Positions 34,281 to 43,460 of a DNA stretch of 50,050 bases are shown piece by piece. The notes under the pieces are model-generated. The model searched no databases. It was not told the origin of the DNA and saw nothing but the letters and a program-made list of their open reading frames with translations. The DNA is from an uncultured SAR116 cluster alpha proteobacterium. Its GTDB lineage: Bacteria; Pseudomonadota; Alphaproteobacteria; Puniceispirillales; Marisalimonadaceae. The DNA lies in the NCBI GenBank assembly GCA_902615325.1, contig CACMOJ010000008.1:17501-67550 (forward strand). Reading direction: 5' to 3'. How positions within the stretch are numbered: position 1 is the stretch's first letter; each line of letters starts with the position of its first letter. The position numbers and the translations under genes are program-made.

Positions 34281-34931
34281 TTATTTTTTTGTTTTTATGG
34301 GTTTAATTCTTTTGGGATACAATGTCTTACATATATTACATTTAATGCCCAGGCATCCTCTAGCAGTGCAATACTCTCTACCATAAAAAATAATTTGAAG
34401 ATGTAATTTATTCCAACATTCTTTTGGGAATAGCCTTTTTAAATCTTTTTCTGTTTGATTAACACTACGACCATTGGTTAAACCCCATCTCTGAGCCAAT
34501 CTATGAATATGCGTGTCTACTGGAAAAGCAGGAAATCCAAATCCTTGAGACATTACAACACTGGCAGTCTTATGACCTACACCAGGCAATTTTTCTAATT
34601 CTTTAAAAGTTCTTGGGACATTACCATTAAACTCTTTGACTAAAATTTTAGACAATTCTGAAATGGCTTTTGATTTTTGTGGCCCTAAACCGCAAGGTTT
34701 AATGATACTGTAGATTTTCTCTTTAGACATTTTTTCCATTTCAAAAGGATTATTGGCAACTTTAAATAAAATTGGACTGATTTTATTAACCCTTTCATCA
34801 GTACACTGTGCACTTAATAGAACTGCTATCAACAATTCAAACTTATTTTGGTGTGTAAGAGGAGTAGGTGTTTTAGGGTATAATTTATTTAGTTCTTCCG
34901 AAATAAAATTAACTTTTTCTTTTTTTAACAT
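34281..34931 (-). CDS. nth: Endonuclease III (DNA glycosylase/AP lyase)
   Basis: The enzyme removes oxidised pyrimidines and cuts abasic sites. The 216-residue protein has the helix-hairpin-helix LPGVGHKTA with catalytic K121 and the GPD aspartate D139 in FPVDTHIHRLA. The C-terminal iron-sulfur region is unusual: cysteines occur as C188-x4-C193-x4-C198-x2-C201 in place of the classical C-x6-C-x2-C-x5-C. The last canonical cysteine position is a lysine. A cluster may still bind through C188, C193, C198 and C201. Confidence 0.93.
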   Translation of the reverse strand: MLKKEKVNFISEELNKLYPKTPTPLTHQNKFELLIAVLLSAQCTDERVNKISPILFKVANNPFEMEKMSKEKIYSIIKPCGLGPQKSKAISELSKILVKEFNGNVPRTFKELEKLPGVGHKTASVVMSQGFGFPAFPVDTHIHRLAQRWGLTNGRSVNQTEKDLKRLFPKECWNKLHLQIIFYGREYCTARGCLGIKCNICKTLYPKRIKPIKTKK

Positions 34932-34945
34932 ATGTGGTGAGATTA

Positions 34946-35995
34946 TTAAACTTTAGCTTGAATAACCATATTCGTTGCTGTTTTATAAGTCACTTTTATA
35001 TGGTTAAAGCCACCTTTTTTTAAAATTTTAGAAAGTTTTTTTGCACCTGCTTGAGCTCCTAATGCTAAACCAACTTTTTGAGATTTTGACGCAGGAACAC
35101 AAGCAATAGCAGAAAATGAATAATACATCTGACCTACTAAATTGAAATTATTTGAAACTTCGTCATCCGCATAGGGCTCTACAAGCATTAAAATTCCACT
35201 AGTATTTAGTTTTGACTTTGCATATTTTATGGCGCTAACTGGATCACCCATATCATGAAGACAATCAAAAAAAGAAATGATATCAAACTTACCTTGAAAA
35301 TTTTCTCCTGAAGCAACTTGATATGTTAGATTATTAAGTCCTTTAGAGGCAGAATTTTTGTTTGCTTCTCGAATAGATGGTTCGTGTGGGTCTATACCTA
35401 CCACCTTTGACTTTGGAAATTCTTTTGCAATTATTTCAGTTGAGTGTCCGTAACCACATCCTACATCAGCGAAGCTTCCACCTTTACTTAGAATTTCAAC
35501 CGCATTATCAATACTTGGAAGCCACTTTTTAATTAAAAAAATTGAATAGGCTGGCTTAAAAAATCGAGCAGATCCAGATAAGCAACATGGGTGAAGTGAT
35601 CCCCATTTAGTTCCGTGTCCATTTTTAAAATTGTCTTTTATAATCTTATAATTATGAACGGCTCCTACTAAATTTTCAAAACCACCAATCATCAAAGATG
35701 AACTTTCTTCATCAGCAAGAACTGAAAATTGTTCTTCAGTCATATAAAATTTTTGTTCTTTCGAATTGTAGTTGATATATTTAGAGGCACTTATAGCTAA
35801 TAACCATTCTCTAATATACCTATGATCCATTTCAATTTTTTTTGAAAAATCTTCAGAAGATATTGGGCCAAGTTTATATAACTTTTCAAATAGATTTAAC
35901 TCATCTCCAATCATCATTACTGGTATAAGAGCTCCTGCAGCTATGTCTTTCATAACTTTACCTTGAAGTTCTCTTATTTTTTGTAAATCAGTCAT
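34946..35995 (-). CDS. SAM-dependent methyltransferase with N-terminal winged helix
   Basis: The 349-residue protein has a winged-helix-like N-terminal part (15-95, GALIPVMMIGDELNLFEKLYKLGP and HRYIREWLLAISASKYI) and a Rossmann methyltransferase domain: FADVGCGYGHS (motif I), VVGIDPHEP (strand 2), SFFDCLHDMGDP (motif III) and ILMLVEPYAD. This layout is that of Rv2258c-like small-molecule methyltransferases. It lies 8 bp downstream of the MTHFR-like gene on the same strand, so both probably serve the same one-carbon pathway. Confidence 0.85.
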   Translation of the reverse strand: MTDLQKIRELQGKVMKDIAAGALIPVMMIGDELNLFEKLYKLGPISSEDFSKKIEMDHRYIREWLLAISASKYINYNSKEQKFYMTEEQFSVLADEESSSLMIGGFENLVGAVHNYKIIKDNFKNGHGTKWGSLHPCCLSGSARFFKPAYSIFLIKKWLPSIDNAVEILSKGGSFADVGCGYGHSTEIIAKEFPKSKVVGIDPHEPSIREANKNSASKGLNNLTYQVASGENFQGKFDIISFFDCLHDMGDPVSAIKYAKSKLNTSGILMLVEPYADDEVSNNFNLVGQMYYSFSAIACVPASKSQKVGLALGAQAGAKKLSKILKKGGFNHIKVTYKTATNMVIQAKV

Positions 35996-36003
35996 AAAAA
36001 CCT

Positions 36004-36900
36004 CTATTTTTTAAAATGTGATATTACTTCCGCAATTTGTTCTTCTTGATGATAACCCATTAAATGAATTCCATGAACACCTTCAATTTCTTGATATTTT
36101 TCTATTAGTTCTATACAAATCTTAATTCCTTCTTTGCTTTCATTTGTAGAATCTTCTAACCTTTGAATTATTGAATTTGGAATGTTAATACCAAAAAGAT
36201 TTTTATTCATCCATTTAGCACTTTTTGCAGACTTGATAACTCCTAATCCAACAAGGTAATAGGCCTTTTTAGTAATATTAAATTTTTTCAATCTATCCAT
36301 ATATTTTTTTAGAATTTGAGCATCAAAAGCATACTGAGTTTGAAAAAAATTAACTCCTTGTTCAATTTTTTTAATTAAATTTCCACAATCAAATTTGTCA
36401 TCTATTTCAAATGGAGTATCTGCACCACCTATAAAAAACTCAGGTGCTGATTTTATAGATCTGCCAGATGGAAATTTTTTTTCTTTTTTGAAATAATTTG
36501 CAGTATTTATAACTCCTAAAGTATCTAGGTCACGAACTTCTTTTGTTTCTGGTTGATCACCTGTTTCTACTTGATCTCCATAAATACATAAAATATTTTG
36601 TATATTTAATGTCCAGGCTCCAAGTAAATCTGATTGAATGGCTATTCTGTTTCTATCTCGTGTTGTTAATTGAAGAATTGGCTCAATTTCAATATCTTTT
36701 ATTATAGATGAAACCACAAGTGATGAAAGGTGTGATTTTGCACTTGCACCATCTGTTACATTTATTGCATCTGCTAGATCCTTGAGACATTGAACTCTAT
36801 CAGTTATTTCAGATCTAACTGTTGAATCAGGAGGTGATGTCTCAGCTGTAAACACAAACTCTTTACCTTTTAATTTTTTTTCAAAATTGTTGTTGATCAA
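36004..36900 (-). CDS. Methylenetetrahydrofolate reductase family protein
   Basis: The 298-residue protein has an MTHFR-type barrel: FTAETSPPDST (catalytic Glu), AINVTDGASAK, ILQLTTRDRNRIAIQSDLLGAW, then NILCIYGDQ for FAD binding and a VNFFQTQYAFDA segment. It interconverts 5,10-methylene- and 5-methyltetrahydrofolate. Next to a DmdA-like demethylase it would oxidise the methyl group that enzyme puts on tetrahydrofolate. The start is a TTG at 36900 behind AAGGA. Only 27 bp separate it from the divergent DmdA-like start. Confidence 0.85.
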   Translation of the reverse strand: MINNNFEKKLKGKEFVFTAETSPPDSTVRSEITDRVQCLKDLADAINVTDGASAKSHLSSLVVSSIIKDIEIEPILQLTTRDRNRIAIQSDLLGAWTLNIQNILCIYGDQVETGDQPETKEVRDLDTLGVINTANYFKKEKKFPSGRSIKSAPEFFIGGADTPFEIDDKFDCGNLIKKIEQGVNFFQTQYAFDAQILKKYMDRLKKFNITKKAYYLVGLGVIKSAKSAKWMNKNLFGINIPNSIIQRLEDSTNESKEGIKICIELIEKYQEIEGVHGIHLMGYHQEEQIAEVISHFKK

Positions 36901-36927
36901 ATCTTATTCCTTTTATATTTTCTGTAT

Positions 36928-38031
36928 ATGGATTACAAATTAACTCAATCCAATAGAATTGACTCTACTCCATTTACATCAAGGAATGCTCTTGCTGGAG
37001 TATCATCATATACAATATATAACAAGACACTTTTGCCTACAATATTTAAAAGTTATGAAGAAGATTACTATCATCTTATCAACCATGTTCAAATGTGGGA
37101 TGTATCTTGTCAAAAAATAATAGAGATCAAAGGATCTGATGCATTAAATTTTCTTCGTTATGTATCTTGTCGAAATTTTGAAATAATTGACAAATTTAAA
37201 TGCTATTACACACCTATGACTAACTTTAGTGGAGGTTTATTAAATGATACTTTAGTATACTCTATAGACGAAGAAACTATTTGGGTATCAATTTCAGACT
37301 CTGACATGTTCATGTGGTTTAGTGGTTTGTTAGTTAATTTGAATTTCAATGTTAAAGTAAAAAGCAAAAATATTTATACATTAGCGTTACAAGGTCCCAA
37401 GGCTATCAAATTAACTGAAGAGTTAATTGATAAGAAATTCCTTTCTTTACCATTTTTCAGCTTTGATTTTTTTGATTTTAAGAATACTCGAGTTCTAGTT
37501 TCCAAAACGGGATATAGTAAGCAAGGAGGATTTGAATTTCTTTTTGATGATGCAAAAATTGCTTGTGATTTCTGGGACTATGTAATGAAAGAGGGTAAAC
37601 CATTTAATATAAATGCTGGTTGTCCAAATATGATTGAAAGAGTTGAAAACTCTTTATTAAGTTATGGAAATGATATGACTTCTAAAGACACACCTTTTGA
37701 TTGTTCTCTAGGAAAATATTGTTCAATAGATATGTCTTATGATTTCATAGGTAAAATAGCTTTAACTAATTATGTAAAAAATAAACAAAAAAGAAATATA
37801 TATCGTGTTTTCTTTGGGGACAATGATTTAAAAATTAAAAGCAAGCTTAAATGTTATCATGAAAAAAAAGAGATCGGTGATATTACCTCAATTATTTTTT
37901 CTCCAAAATACAAAAAAAACATGGGATTTATAATAGCTTACGAAAATGATATATTGAAGGAGAATAATAAAAATTATTACGTAAAAACTGAACATGGTTT
38001 TATTGAAACTACGATAAATGATTTTAATTAA
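36928..38031 (+). CDS. DmdA-like tetrahydrofolate-dependent demethylase (GcvT family)
   Basis: The 367-residue protein closely follows DMSP demethylase DmdA as I remember it: TPFTSRNALAGVSSYTIYN, LLPTIFKSYEEDYYHLINHVQMWDVS, GPKA, GYSKQGGFEF, and GCPNMIERVENSLLSYGNDM. D107 is the folate-binding aspartate of GcvT proteins. In the region that reads GWSKQGGFEIY in the characterised SAR11 enzyme, this protein has Y196 for W and L205 for Y, while E203 is kept. DMSP is thus a candidate substrate, but a related methylated compound is as likely. The gene is divergent from the MTHFR-like gene. Confidence 0.8.
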   Translation: MDYKLTQSNRIDSTPFTSRNALAGVSSYTIYNKTLLPTIFKSYEEDYYHLINHVQMWDVSCQKIIEIKGSDALNFLRYVSCRNFEIIDKFKCYYTPMTNFSGGLLNDTLVYSIDEETIWVSISDSDMFMWFSGLLVNLNFNVKVKSKNIYTLALQGPKAIKLTEELIDKKFLSLPFFSFDFFDFKNTRVLVSKTGYSKQGGFEFLFDDAKIACDFWDYVMKEGKPFNINAGCPNMIERVENSLLSYGNDMTSKDTPFDCSLGKYCSIDMSYDFIGKIALTNYVKNKQKRNIYRVFFGDNDLKIKSKLKCYHEKKEIGDITSIIFSPKYKKNMGFIIAYENDILKENNKNYYVKTEHGFIETTINDFN

Positions 38032-38040
38032 AATTCATAA

Positions 38041-38065
38041 GCATTAGTTTTTAAAAAACTAATGC
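38041..38065 (+). terminator. Strong hairpin after the DmdA-like gene
   Basis: GCATTAGTTTTT and AAAAACTAATGC form a perfect 12-bp inverted repeat around a single A, starting 10 bases after the stop codon. TAATTTT follows. It should terminate transcription of the DmdA-like gene; on RNA the central A/T pairs would open into the loop. Confidence 0.75.
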
Positions 38066-38222
38066 TAATTTTAGGAGGATTTATTAATAAATTTTTAATA
38101 ATCCTTGATTATGACAAAATTTAGAAATGAATATGGCTAGTTTGTGATTTATAAATTTTTTTTCCCATTGAAAAATCTCCTATATTATCAATAAAAGAAT
38201 TACAAAAATGATCAAATTTTGA

Positions 38223-38324
38223 GTGAAATCTTTTAGAGAAACTTTAATTAGCTTTTGTTTCGTTTGGCTTAATAATTATATTAGTAACAAAAAAGAGAAA
38301 TTAGAAATTTCAAAAAAAGTATAA
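38223..38324 (+). CDS. Short GTG-start frame (33 aa) in an otherwise empty gap
   Basis: Within the 419-base gap 38032-38450 the only notable frame starts at GTG 38223. It encodes 33 residues with one hydrophobic stretch (ETLISFCFVWLNNYIS) and a lysine-rich end. It may be a tiny membrane protein, a remnant or chance. Apart from the hairpin at 38041 I see nothing else in this gap. Confidence 0.2.
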   Translation: MKSFRETLISFCFVWLNNYISNKKEKLEISKKV

Positions 38325-38450
38325 CACCTAAAATTCTATGTGTCTTATATTAGAAAACGGATTGATTTTGTAGATCTGTTTATTTTATAAACAACTATAC
38401 GTTCAAAATTATAAATTTGATGAAACATAAAATAATTATAACATAAACTT

Positions 38451-39491
38451 ATGAATTATAAAAAAATTAAATTAGCTGTTGTTGGCGTTGGGGACATGGG
38501 GCTTAAACATATTGATGCGATAAAAAAAACTAAAGGTGCGGTATTATCAGCAGTAGTTGATTTAAAAGAAAATTCATTCATAAAAAAAATTAATTCAAAT
38601 TTTTATACCTCAATTAGAGATATGTTTAAATTTGAAAAAATTGATGGTGTTATTGTTGCTACTCCAAATGCATCACATTTTAGGGATGGTCTTGAAGTTA
38701 TTAAACATAAATGTACAGTTTTGATAGAAAAACCAATTACAACAAATTCCAAAGATACTGAGAAATTAATATCTGTAGCAAAAAAGATGAAAGTTGAGAT
38801 ATTAGTTGGACATCATAGAAGGCATAATCCATTAATGCAAAAAGCTAAAGAGTTAATAGATAACAATATACTTGGAAAAGTTAGGACTATAAATATAAAT
38901 TGCCAAATGTATAAACCTGACAATTACTTTAAACAAGCTGTTTGGAAAAAAAAGGATGGAGCTGGACCTGTTTTGGTAAATCTAATTCATGATTTAGACT
39001 TAATGAATTTTTTATTTGGACGAATAATAAAGGTTTTTTCAATTTCACAAAACTCACTAAGAGGGTTTAAAAATGAAGATGTATCTGGAGCTGTTTTAGA
39101 ATTTAAAAGTGGGATCATAGCTACTTTTCTTTCATCTGACAGTGTTGTTTCGCCATGGAGTTGGGAATTAACAGCTAGAGAAAATGAGATTTATCCATCA
39201 ACAGAAGAATCAAGTTATTTAATTGGTGGAACAAAAGCTTCCATGTCTTTGCCAAACTTGAAATTATGGCAACATTCCAAAAATGGGCATTGGGTCACTC
39301 CAATTTCCAGTACAAATTATCCTTATAAATTTTCTGATCCTTTGGCAAATCAAATTGAACATTTTTGTAATGTGATTAAAAAAAAAGAAAAACCAATAAT
39401 CACTGCCTCAATTGCTAAAGACACTATTGAGGTTATTGAAGCTATTAAACTTTCCTCAAAAACAAAAAAATTGGTGGAATTAAAATATTAG
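38451..39491 (+). CDS. Gfo/Idh/MocA family oxidoreductase
   Basis: The 346-residue protein has an N-terminal NAD(P)-binding fold (LAVVGVGDMGLKHIDAI, 8-24), the family motif EKPITTNSKD with its lysine, and the catalytic-domain stretch GHHRRHNPLM. It ends with the usual antiparallel sheet domain. It would oxidise or reduce a sugar, inositol or similar hydroxy compound; no sugar-specific neighbour narrows this. A TauE/SafE exporter gene follows 61 bp downstream. Confidence 0.9.
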   Translation: MNYKKIKLAVVGVGDMGLKHIDAIKKTKGAVLSAVVDLKENSFIKKINSNFYTSIRDMFKFEKIDGVIVATPNASHFRDGLEVIKHKCTVLIEKPITTNSKDTEKLISVAKKMKVEILVGHHRRHNPLMQKAKELIDNNILGKVRTININCQMYKPDNYFKQAVWKKKDGAGPVLVNLIHDLDLMNFLFGRIIKVFSISQNSLRGFKNEDVSGAVLEFKSGIIATFLSSDSVVSPWSWELTARENEIYPSTEESSYLIGGTKASMSLPNLKLWQHSKNGHWVTPISSTNYPYKFSDPLANQIEHFCNVIKKKEKPIITASIAKDTIEVIEAIKLSSKTKKLVELKY

Positions 39492-39552
39492 AAATTTTTA
39501 AATATGATTTCAAATTCATTTTTTAAAATTTAAAGAAATTTAAAAATAGTTT

Positions 39553-40287
39553 ATGGACGTTATACTTGATAATTATTTAATTACTATCTCTATAATAGTT
39601 ATAAGTTTTTTTACTGCGATGATCACATCTCTTGCTGGCGCTGGTGGTGGTACAATTTTATTAGCTTACATGCTTCAGTTTATAAATCCATTAGTGGCAA
39701 TACCAATTCATGGTACTGTTCAGTTAACCTCAAATATAGCAAGAGTATTTTTATTTAGAAAGTATTTGGTTTGGAAATTAATAATTCCTTTTTGTATGTT
39801 TTTACCATTTGGAGTTTATTTAGGATTAACTATTTTTCAAAATTTAGATTCACAAAAAATTAAGTTTTTAATTGGTGCATTTATTATTTCAACAATAGTA
39901 TTTCAAAATATCAAGAAAAATAAAAAAGTTAGAATTCCTAAAAATTTTTATTATATCTTAGGTTTTTTGACAGGAGTTATGAATATGTTAGTTGGTGTCA
40001 TAGCACCAATATTGGCTATAATAATTAGAAATAATTTAACTAAAAAAGAGGAAATAGTTGGTACTTTAGGTTTTTTTGGTTTTACAGGAAACCTAATTAA
40101 AATTTTTGGATTTATGTTTATAGGATTTGAATTTTATGAATATTTAACTTTAATTTTACTAATGATACCTAGTACAATATTAGGTAGTAGGGTAGGGCAA
40201 ATTTTATTATTCAAAATTGATGAGAAAACTTTTAAGGTTATTTTTGATGCTATTTTATTTTTACTTGCACTGAGACTTTTATTTTAA
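39553..40287 (+). CDS. TauE/SafE-family membrane exporter
   Basis: The 244-residue protein has seven to eight predicted membrane helices and the family motif TSLAGAGGGTILLAYML followed by PIHGTVQLTSNIARVFLF. It repeats a weaker version in the second half (GFLTGVMNMLVGVIAP). Members export sulfite, sulfoacetate or other organosulfonates. It ends 4 bp before the flavoprotein gene, so the two are probably co-transcribed. Confidence 0.88.
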   Translation: MDVILDNYLITISIIVISFFTAMITSLAGAGGGTILLAYMLQFINPLVAIPIHGTVQLTSNIARVFLFRKYLVWKLIIPFCMFLPFGVYLGLTIFQNLDSQKIKFLIGAFIISTIVFQNIKKNKKVRIPKNFYYILGFLTGVMNMLVGVIAPILAIIIRNNLTKKEEIVGTLGFFGFTGNLIKIFGFMFIGFEFYEYLTLILLMIPSTILGSRVGQILLFKIDEKTFKVIFDAILFLLALRLLF

Positions 40288-40291
40288 AATT

Positions 40292-41260
40292 ATGAAAAGA
40301 ATAGTTGTAATAGGAAGTGGTATTGCAGGTTTAGCTGCAGCAAGGCATTTTCATGCTAAAAATTTTAACATAACTGTTCTAGACAAAGGAAAATATCCTG
40401 GAGGAAGAATTAGTACAAGAAAAAATAAAGAATTTATATTTAATCATGGCGCTCAATTTTTTACAGCTAAATCGAAAGAATTTAAAAAAATATGCCAGCT
40501 TGGAGTTAAGGATAATGTATTAATAAATTGGAATACATTTTCAAAAAAAGACAGATTTATTGGAAATCCAGATATGAGAGAATTTTCATATTGGTTTTCA
40601 AAAAATTTAGAAATATATCAGGAAACTCTTGTTGAACGTATTGAGTACAATGACACCTTTACTATTATTACTAATAATAAAAAATTTACTGCAGATGGGT
40701 TAATAATTACAGCTCCTGCATCTCAAACGGCTGGATTAATAAAATACTTGGATAACCAAATTTATAAATTAATAGAAAATGTCACATATTTTCCTTGTTG
40801 GTGTGTCATGATATCTATAAAAGATATGAACTTAAAAAAATTTGAAATTGAAGAAAATAGCATTTTCAGTTGGATTATTTCTGAAAATAATAAAATTAAA
40901 AATTCATTAAGTGATAATTGTATAACTATACATGCAAATGAAAAGTTCTCACTTGATCATTTAGAAAAACATAAAGAATTTGTTTTAGATAAAATAATAA
41001 GAGAATTTACCAAAATTTATAAAGTTAAAAATAGTGATATAACTTATAAAAATATTCATAGGTGGAGATACGCAAAAGTTAAGAATTACTTCCCATTAGA
41101 GCATAGTAAAATTTCAAAAATAATGCCTCTTGGTATTGCTGGTGATTGGTGTCCACCTATGTTAGATGGAGATTATTGTGTAAATGGACAGAGAGTTGAA
41201 GATGCATTTTTGTCAGGAATAGAATGTTCAAAAACTTTGATTAATAAATACTTTAAATAA
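40292..41260 (+). CDS. Renalase-like FAD-dependent oxidoreductase
   Basis: The 322-residue protein has the dinucleotide-binding GSGIAGLAAARHF (8-20), a DKGKYPGGRISTRK segment that is typical of renalase and related NAD(P)-binding amine oxidases, FNHGAQFFTAKS, and a C-terminal PLGIAGDWCPPMLDGDYCVNG motif that binds FAD. Bacterial renalases oxidise wrongly reduced NAD(P)H isomers; this role is inferred from similarity. Its 3' end overlaps the convergent phosphoesterase by 8 bp. Confidence 0.85.
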   Translation: MKRIVVIGSGIAGLAAARHFHAKNFNITVLDKGKYPGGRISTRKNKEFIFNHGAQFFTAKSKEFKKICQLGVKDNVLINWNTFSKKDRFIGNPDMREFSYWFSKNLEIYQETLVERIEYNDTFTIITNNKKFTADGLIITAPASQTAGLIKYLDNQIYKLIENVTYFPCWCVMISIKDMNLKKFEIEENSIFSWIISENNKIKNSLSDNCITIHANEKFSLDHLEKHKEFVLDKIIREFTKIYKVKNSDITYKNIHRWRYAKVKNYFPLEHSKISKIMPLGIAGDWCPPMLDGDYCVNGQRVEDAFLSGIECSKTLINKYFK

Positions 41261-42299
41261 ATTCTAATATGATGATTTCATTATTAGAACCTAATCTCAT
41301 TCTTGGTCCCCAACAACCTGATCCTGAAGAAACGTATAGATCTGTATTCCCTTTTTTGAAAAATCCATAAACATGAGGAAATTTTATTTTAACAATTAAA
41401 TTAAATGGAAATATTTGACCATTATGTGTATGTCCAGACAGAACTAATCCAGATAAATTTAGTATATTAAAGAGTGAAGGTTTATGAGATAAATAAATAT
41501 TAAATCTATTTTTATCAAAATATCTAAGTGCAACATTTTTCTGTTCTTCGATTGATTGATTATCGTTGATACCAATAATATTAAAATTTTTAATTAATTT
41601 AGAACGATTATTTAAATAAGTAATATTATATTTAGATAACTGATTTAATTTATCTTTAGATCCTTTGATATAATAATCATGATTTCCAGTACAAAATAAA
41701 ATTGGTTTTTTGATTTTTTTTAAAATTTCTAAATCAGATAATTTAAATTGACTTGAATCAATCAGATCACCCCCAATCAAAATAAAATCAAAGTCAATTT
41801 TACTAATTTTATCTAAAATTTTTTTTAGATGTTTTGTTGAATTAGTCCCAAGATGCAAATCACTCATAAAGATAATTTTGGATTTATTTTTAACTAAGTC
41901 AGAATTAAAAGTTAAAAATTTTAAATTGATTTTTGCGCCATTTGAATATGCGTAAATAGTAATTAAAATAATTAAAAAAATAGAGGCATATCCACTTTCG
42001 GTTTGATATTGTGTTATTAAAAATGAAAAAATAAGCGATAAGCTTGTTATCCAAAAACTTACAAATCCAATACCTATTCCTTCATTGACAAATAATTTCA
42101 AAAGCTTGTTTGTGTTAAATGTTCTAAAGTATATTAAGATTAGTAAATTTATAAACAGGGTAGTTAATAGTGATTTTAAATTAAAAATTTCTCCATTTAA
42201 TATTAATAATTCTATTACTTCTGACGGATATACGAATAGTAAATAAGTAACAATAAATATCAGACCGTAGTAGAGTATTTTGTAAAAAAGAGAGGTCAT
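41253..42299 (-). CDS. Membrane-anchored calcineurin-like metallophosphoesterase
   Basis: Four predicted membrane helices (about 5-130) precede a phosphoesterase domain with all metal motifs: FMSDLHLGT, LIGGDLIDS, CTGNHDYY, YLSHKP and LSGHTHNGQIFPFN. The layout resembles YkuE/YaeI-type membrane phosphodiesterases that act on phospholipids or lipid-linked phosphates. The substrate is not predicted. It is 7 bp downstream of the alpha/beta hydrolase gene. Confidence 0.88.
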   Translation of the reverse strand: MTSLFYKILYYGLIFIVTYLLFVYPSEVIELLILNGEIFNLKSLLTTLFINLLILIYFRTFNTNKLLKLFVNEGIGIGFVSFWITSLSLIFSFLITQYQTESGYASIFLIILITIYAYSNGAKINLKFLTFNSDLVKNKSKIIFMSDLHLGTNSTKHLKKILDKISKIDFDFILIGGDLIDSSQFKLSDLEILKKIKKPILFCTGNHDYYIKGSKDKLNQLSKYNITYLNNRSKLIKNFNIIGINDNQSIEEQKNVALRYFDKNRFNIYLSHKPSLFNILNLSGLVLSGHTHNGQIFPFNLIVKIKFPHVYGFFKKGNTDLYVSSGSGCWGPRMRLGSNNEIIILEFI

Positions 42300-42306
42300 G
42301 AATTTT

Positions 42307-43152
42307 TTATTTTTTATTGAAAAACTTTATAATATATTTTGATATTAACTCCGGTTCCTCTTCAGCAACCCAATGTCCACAATTAGAAATTTCATAACCT
42401 TCGTAATTATTTGTCACTCTTTTTAAAGATTTTAAAATGATTTTAATGCCCCTTCCATAACCTTCTCCACCTGCAATTCCAAGAAAAGGTATGTTCAATT
42501 TACCTTTTTTTAAAAACTTAAGATTGTCTTTAATATCCTGTGGTAAAGCTCTATAATATTCAAATCCTGCTTTCATAGCATTTTTGTTTGCGTATGCATC
42601 TAAATATTTTTTTTGAGCATTTCTGTCCATAACAAAATTTTTTCCACTCCAATTATTATAAAAATAATTTAAATAAATCTCTTCTCTGTCTATTGTAAGT
42701 TCTTCAGGTAAGTCGACAATTTTATGAAATTGATGGTGCCATCTATTTTCGGAAAAATCAGCACTTCCATCTCCTGGTATTGGAACATCAATTAGTACGA
42801 TTTTTTTAACCTTATTTTGATATGTTTGCGCATAAGAAAAAGAAATTGGCCCTCCCCAATCATGACCAATAATAAAAATTTTATCTAATCCGAGAAAATC
42901 GTGCACAAAGACTTGAATATACGAAGCTATGGTTTTTTTATCGAAAGATTTAGGAGCAGATGATTTTCCAAGGCCAGGTAAATCTGGCATAATTACTTTA
43001 AATCTATTTTTTACTAAATATGGATAAAGGTGTCTCCACATGAAAGAAGTTTGTGGCCAACCATGTAGTAATAAAACTGGAAAACCCTCTCCAACGATAC
43101 CATAATATAGCTTATTTTGATCATATTCAAAAAAACTATATTTTACTTCCAT
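42307..43152 (-). CDS. Alpha/beta hydrolase (epoxide hydrolase / dehalogenase-like)
   Basis: The 281-residue protein has the oxyanion motif LLHGWPQTSFMWRHL, the nucleophile elbow GHDWGG with aspartate as nucleophile, a cap domain (about 140-215) with FYNNWSGKN, and a catalytic histidine in ISNCGHWVAEEEPE. An aspartate nucleophile points to epoxide hydrolases or haloalkanoate (fluoroacetate-type) dehalogenases and not to esterases. It is 4 bp downstream of the DUF1330 gene in a minus-strand group of four. Confidence 0.85.
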   Translation of the reverse strand: MEVKYSFFEYDQNKLYYGIVGEGFPVLLLHGWPQTSFMWRHLYPYLVKNRFKVIMPDLPGLGKSSAPKSFDKKTIASYIQVFVHDFLGLDKIFIIGHDWGGPISFSYAQTYQNKVKKIVLIDVPIPGDGSADFSENRWHHQFHKIVDLPEELTIDREEIYLNYFYNNWSGKNFVMDRNAQKKYLDAYANKNAMKAGFEYYRALPQDIKDNLKFLKKGKLNIPFLGIAGGEGYGRGIKIILKSLKRVTNNYEGYEISNCGHWVAEEEPELISKYIIKFFNKK

Positions 43153-43156
43153 TTAT

Positions 43157-43447
43157 TTAAACACCAGCAAAAATTCTAATTTCTCTATCTGCCCCATTAT
43201 CTAATGCTTTTAATGCTTTTTGATAATCTTCACTTTCGTATGCTGCAACTGCTTTCTCAAATGTTTCAAACTCAACTAAAACCGTTTGTTGAGAAATTCC
43301 TTTTTCATGAGCAACAATATCACTGGTGCTAGCTAAAACTTTTCCACCAGCTTTTAACATTGCTGGACCAGCCAATTCTAAATATGCAGCCCTTTTTTCA
43401 GGATCTGCTGGACTTCTATGTGCACTTAAAAAATAACCTTTTGGCAT
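43157..43447 (-). CDS. DUF1330 family protein
   Basis: The 96-residue protein matches DUF1330, a dimeric alpha/beta-barrel: KGYFLSAHRSPADPEKRAAYLELAGPAM, then GGKVLAST and an EFETFEKAVAAYESEDYQKAL segment. Function is unknown. It has a strong GGAG ribosome site before the ATG. It sits between the SDR and the alpha/beta hydrolase, as one of several small barrel proteins in this window. Confidence 0.9.
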   Translation of the reverse strand: MPKGYFLSAHRSPADPEKRAAYLELAGPAMLKAGGKVLASTSDIVAHEKGISQQTVLVEFETFEKAVAAYESEDYQKALKALDNGADREIRIFAGV

Positions 43448-43460
43448 ATTATCTCCTTTT

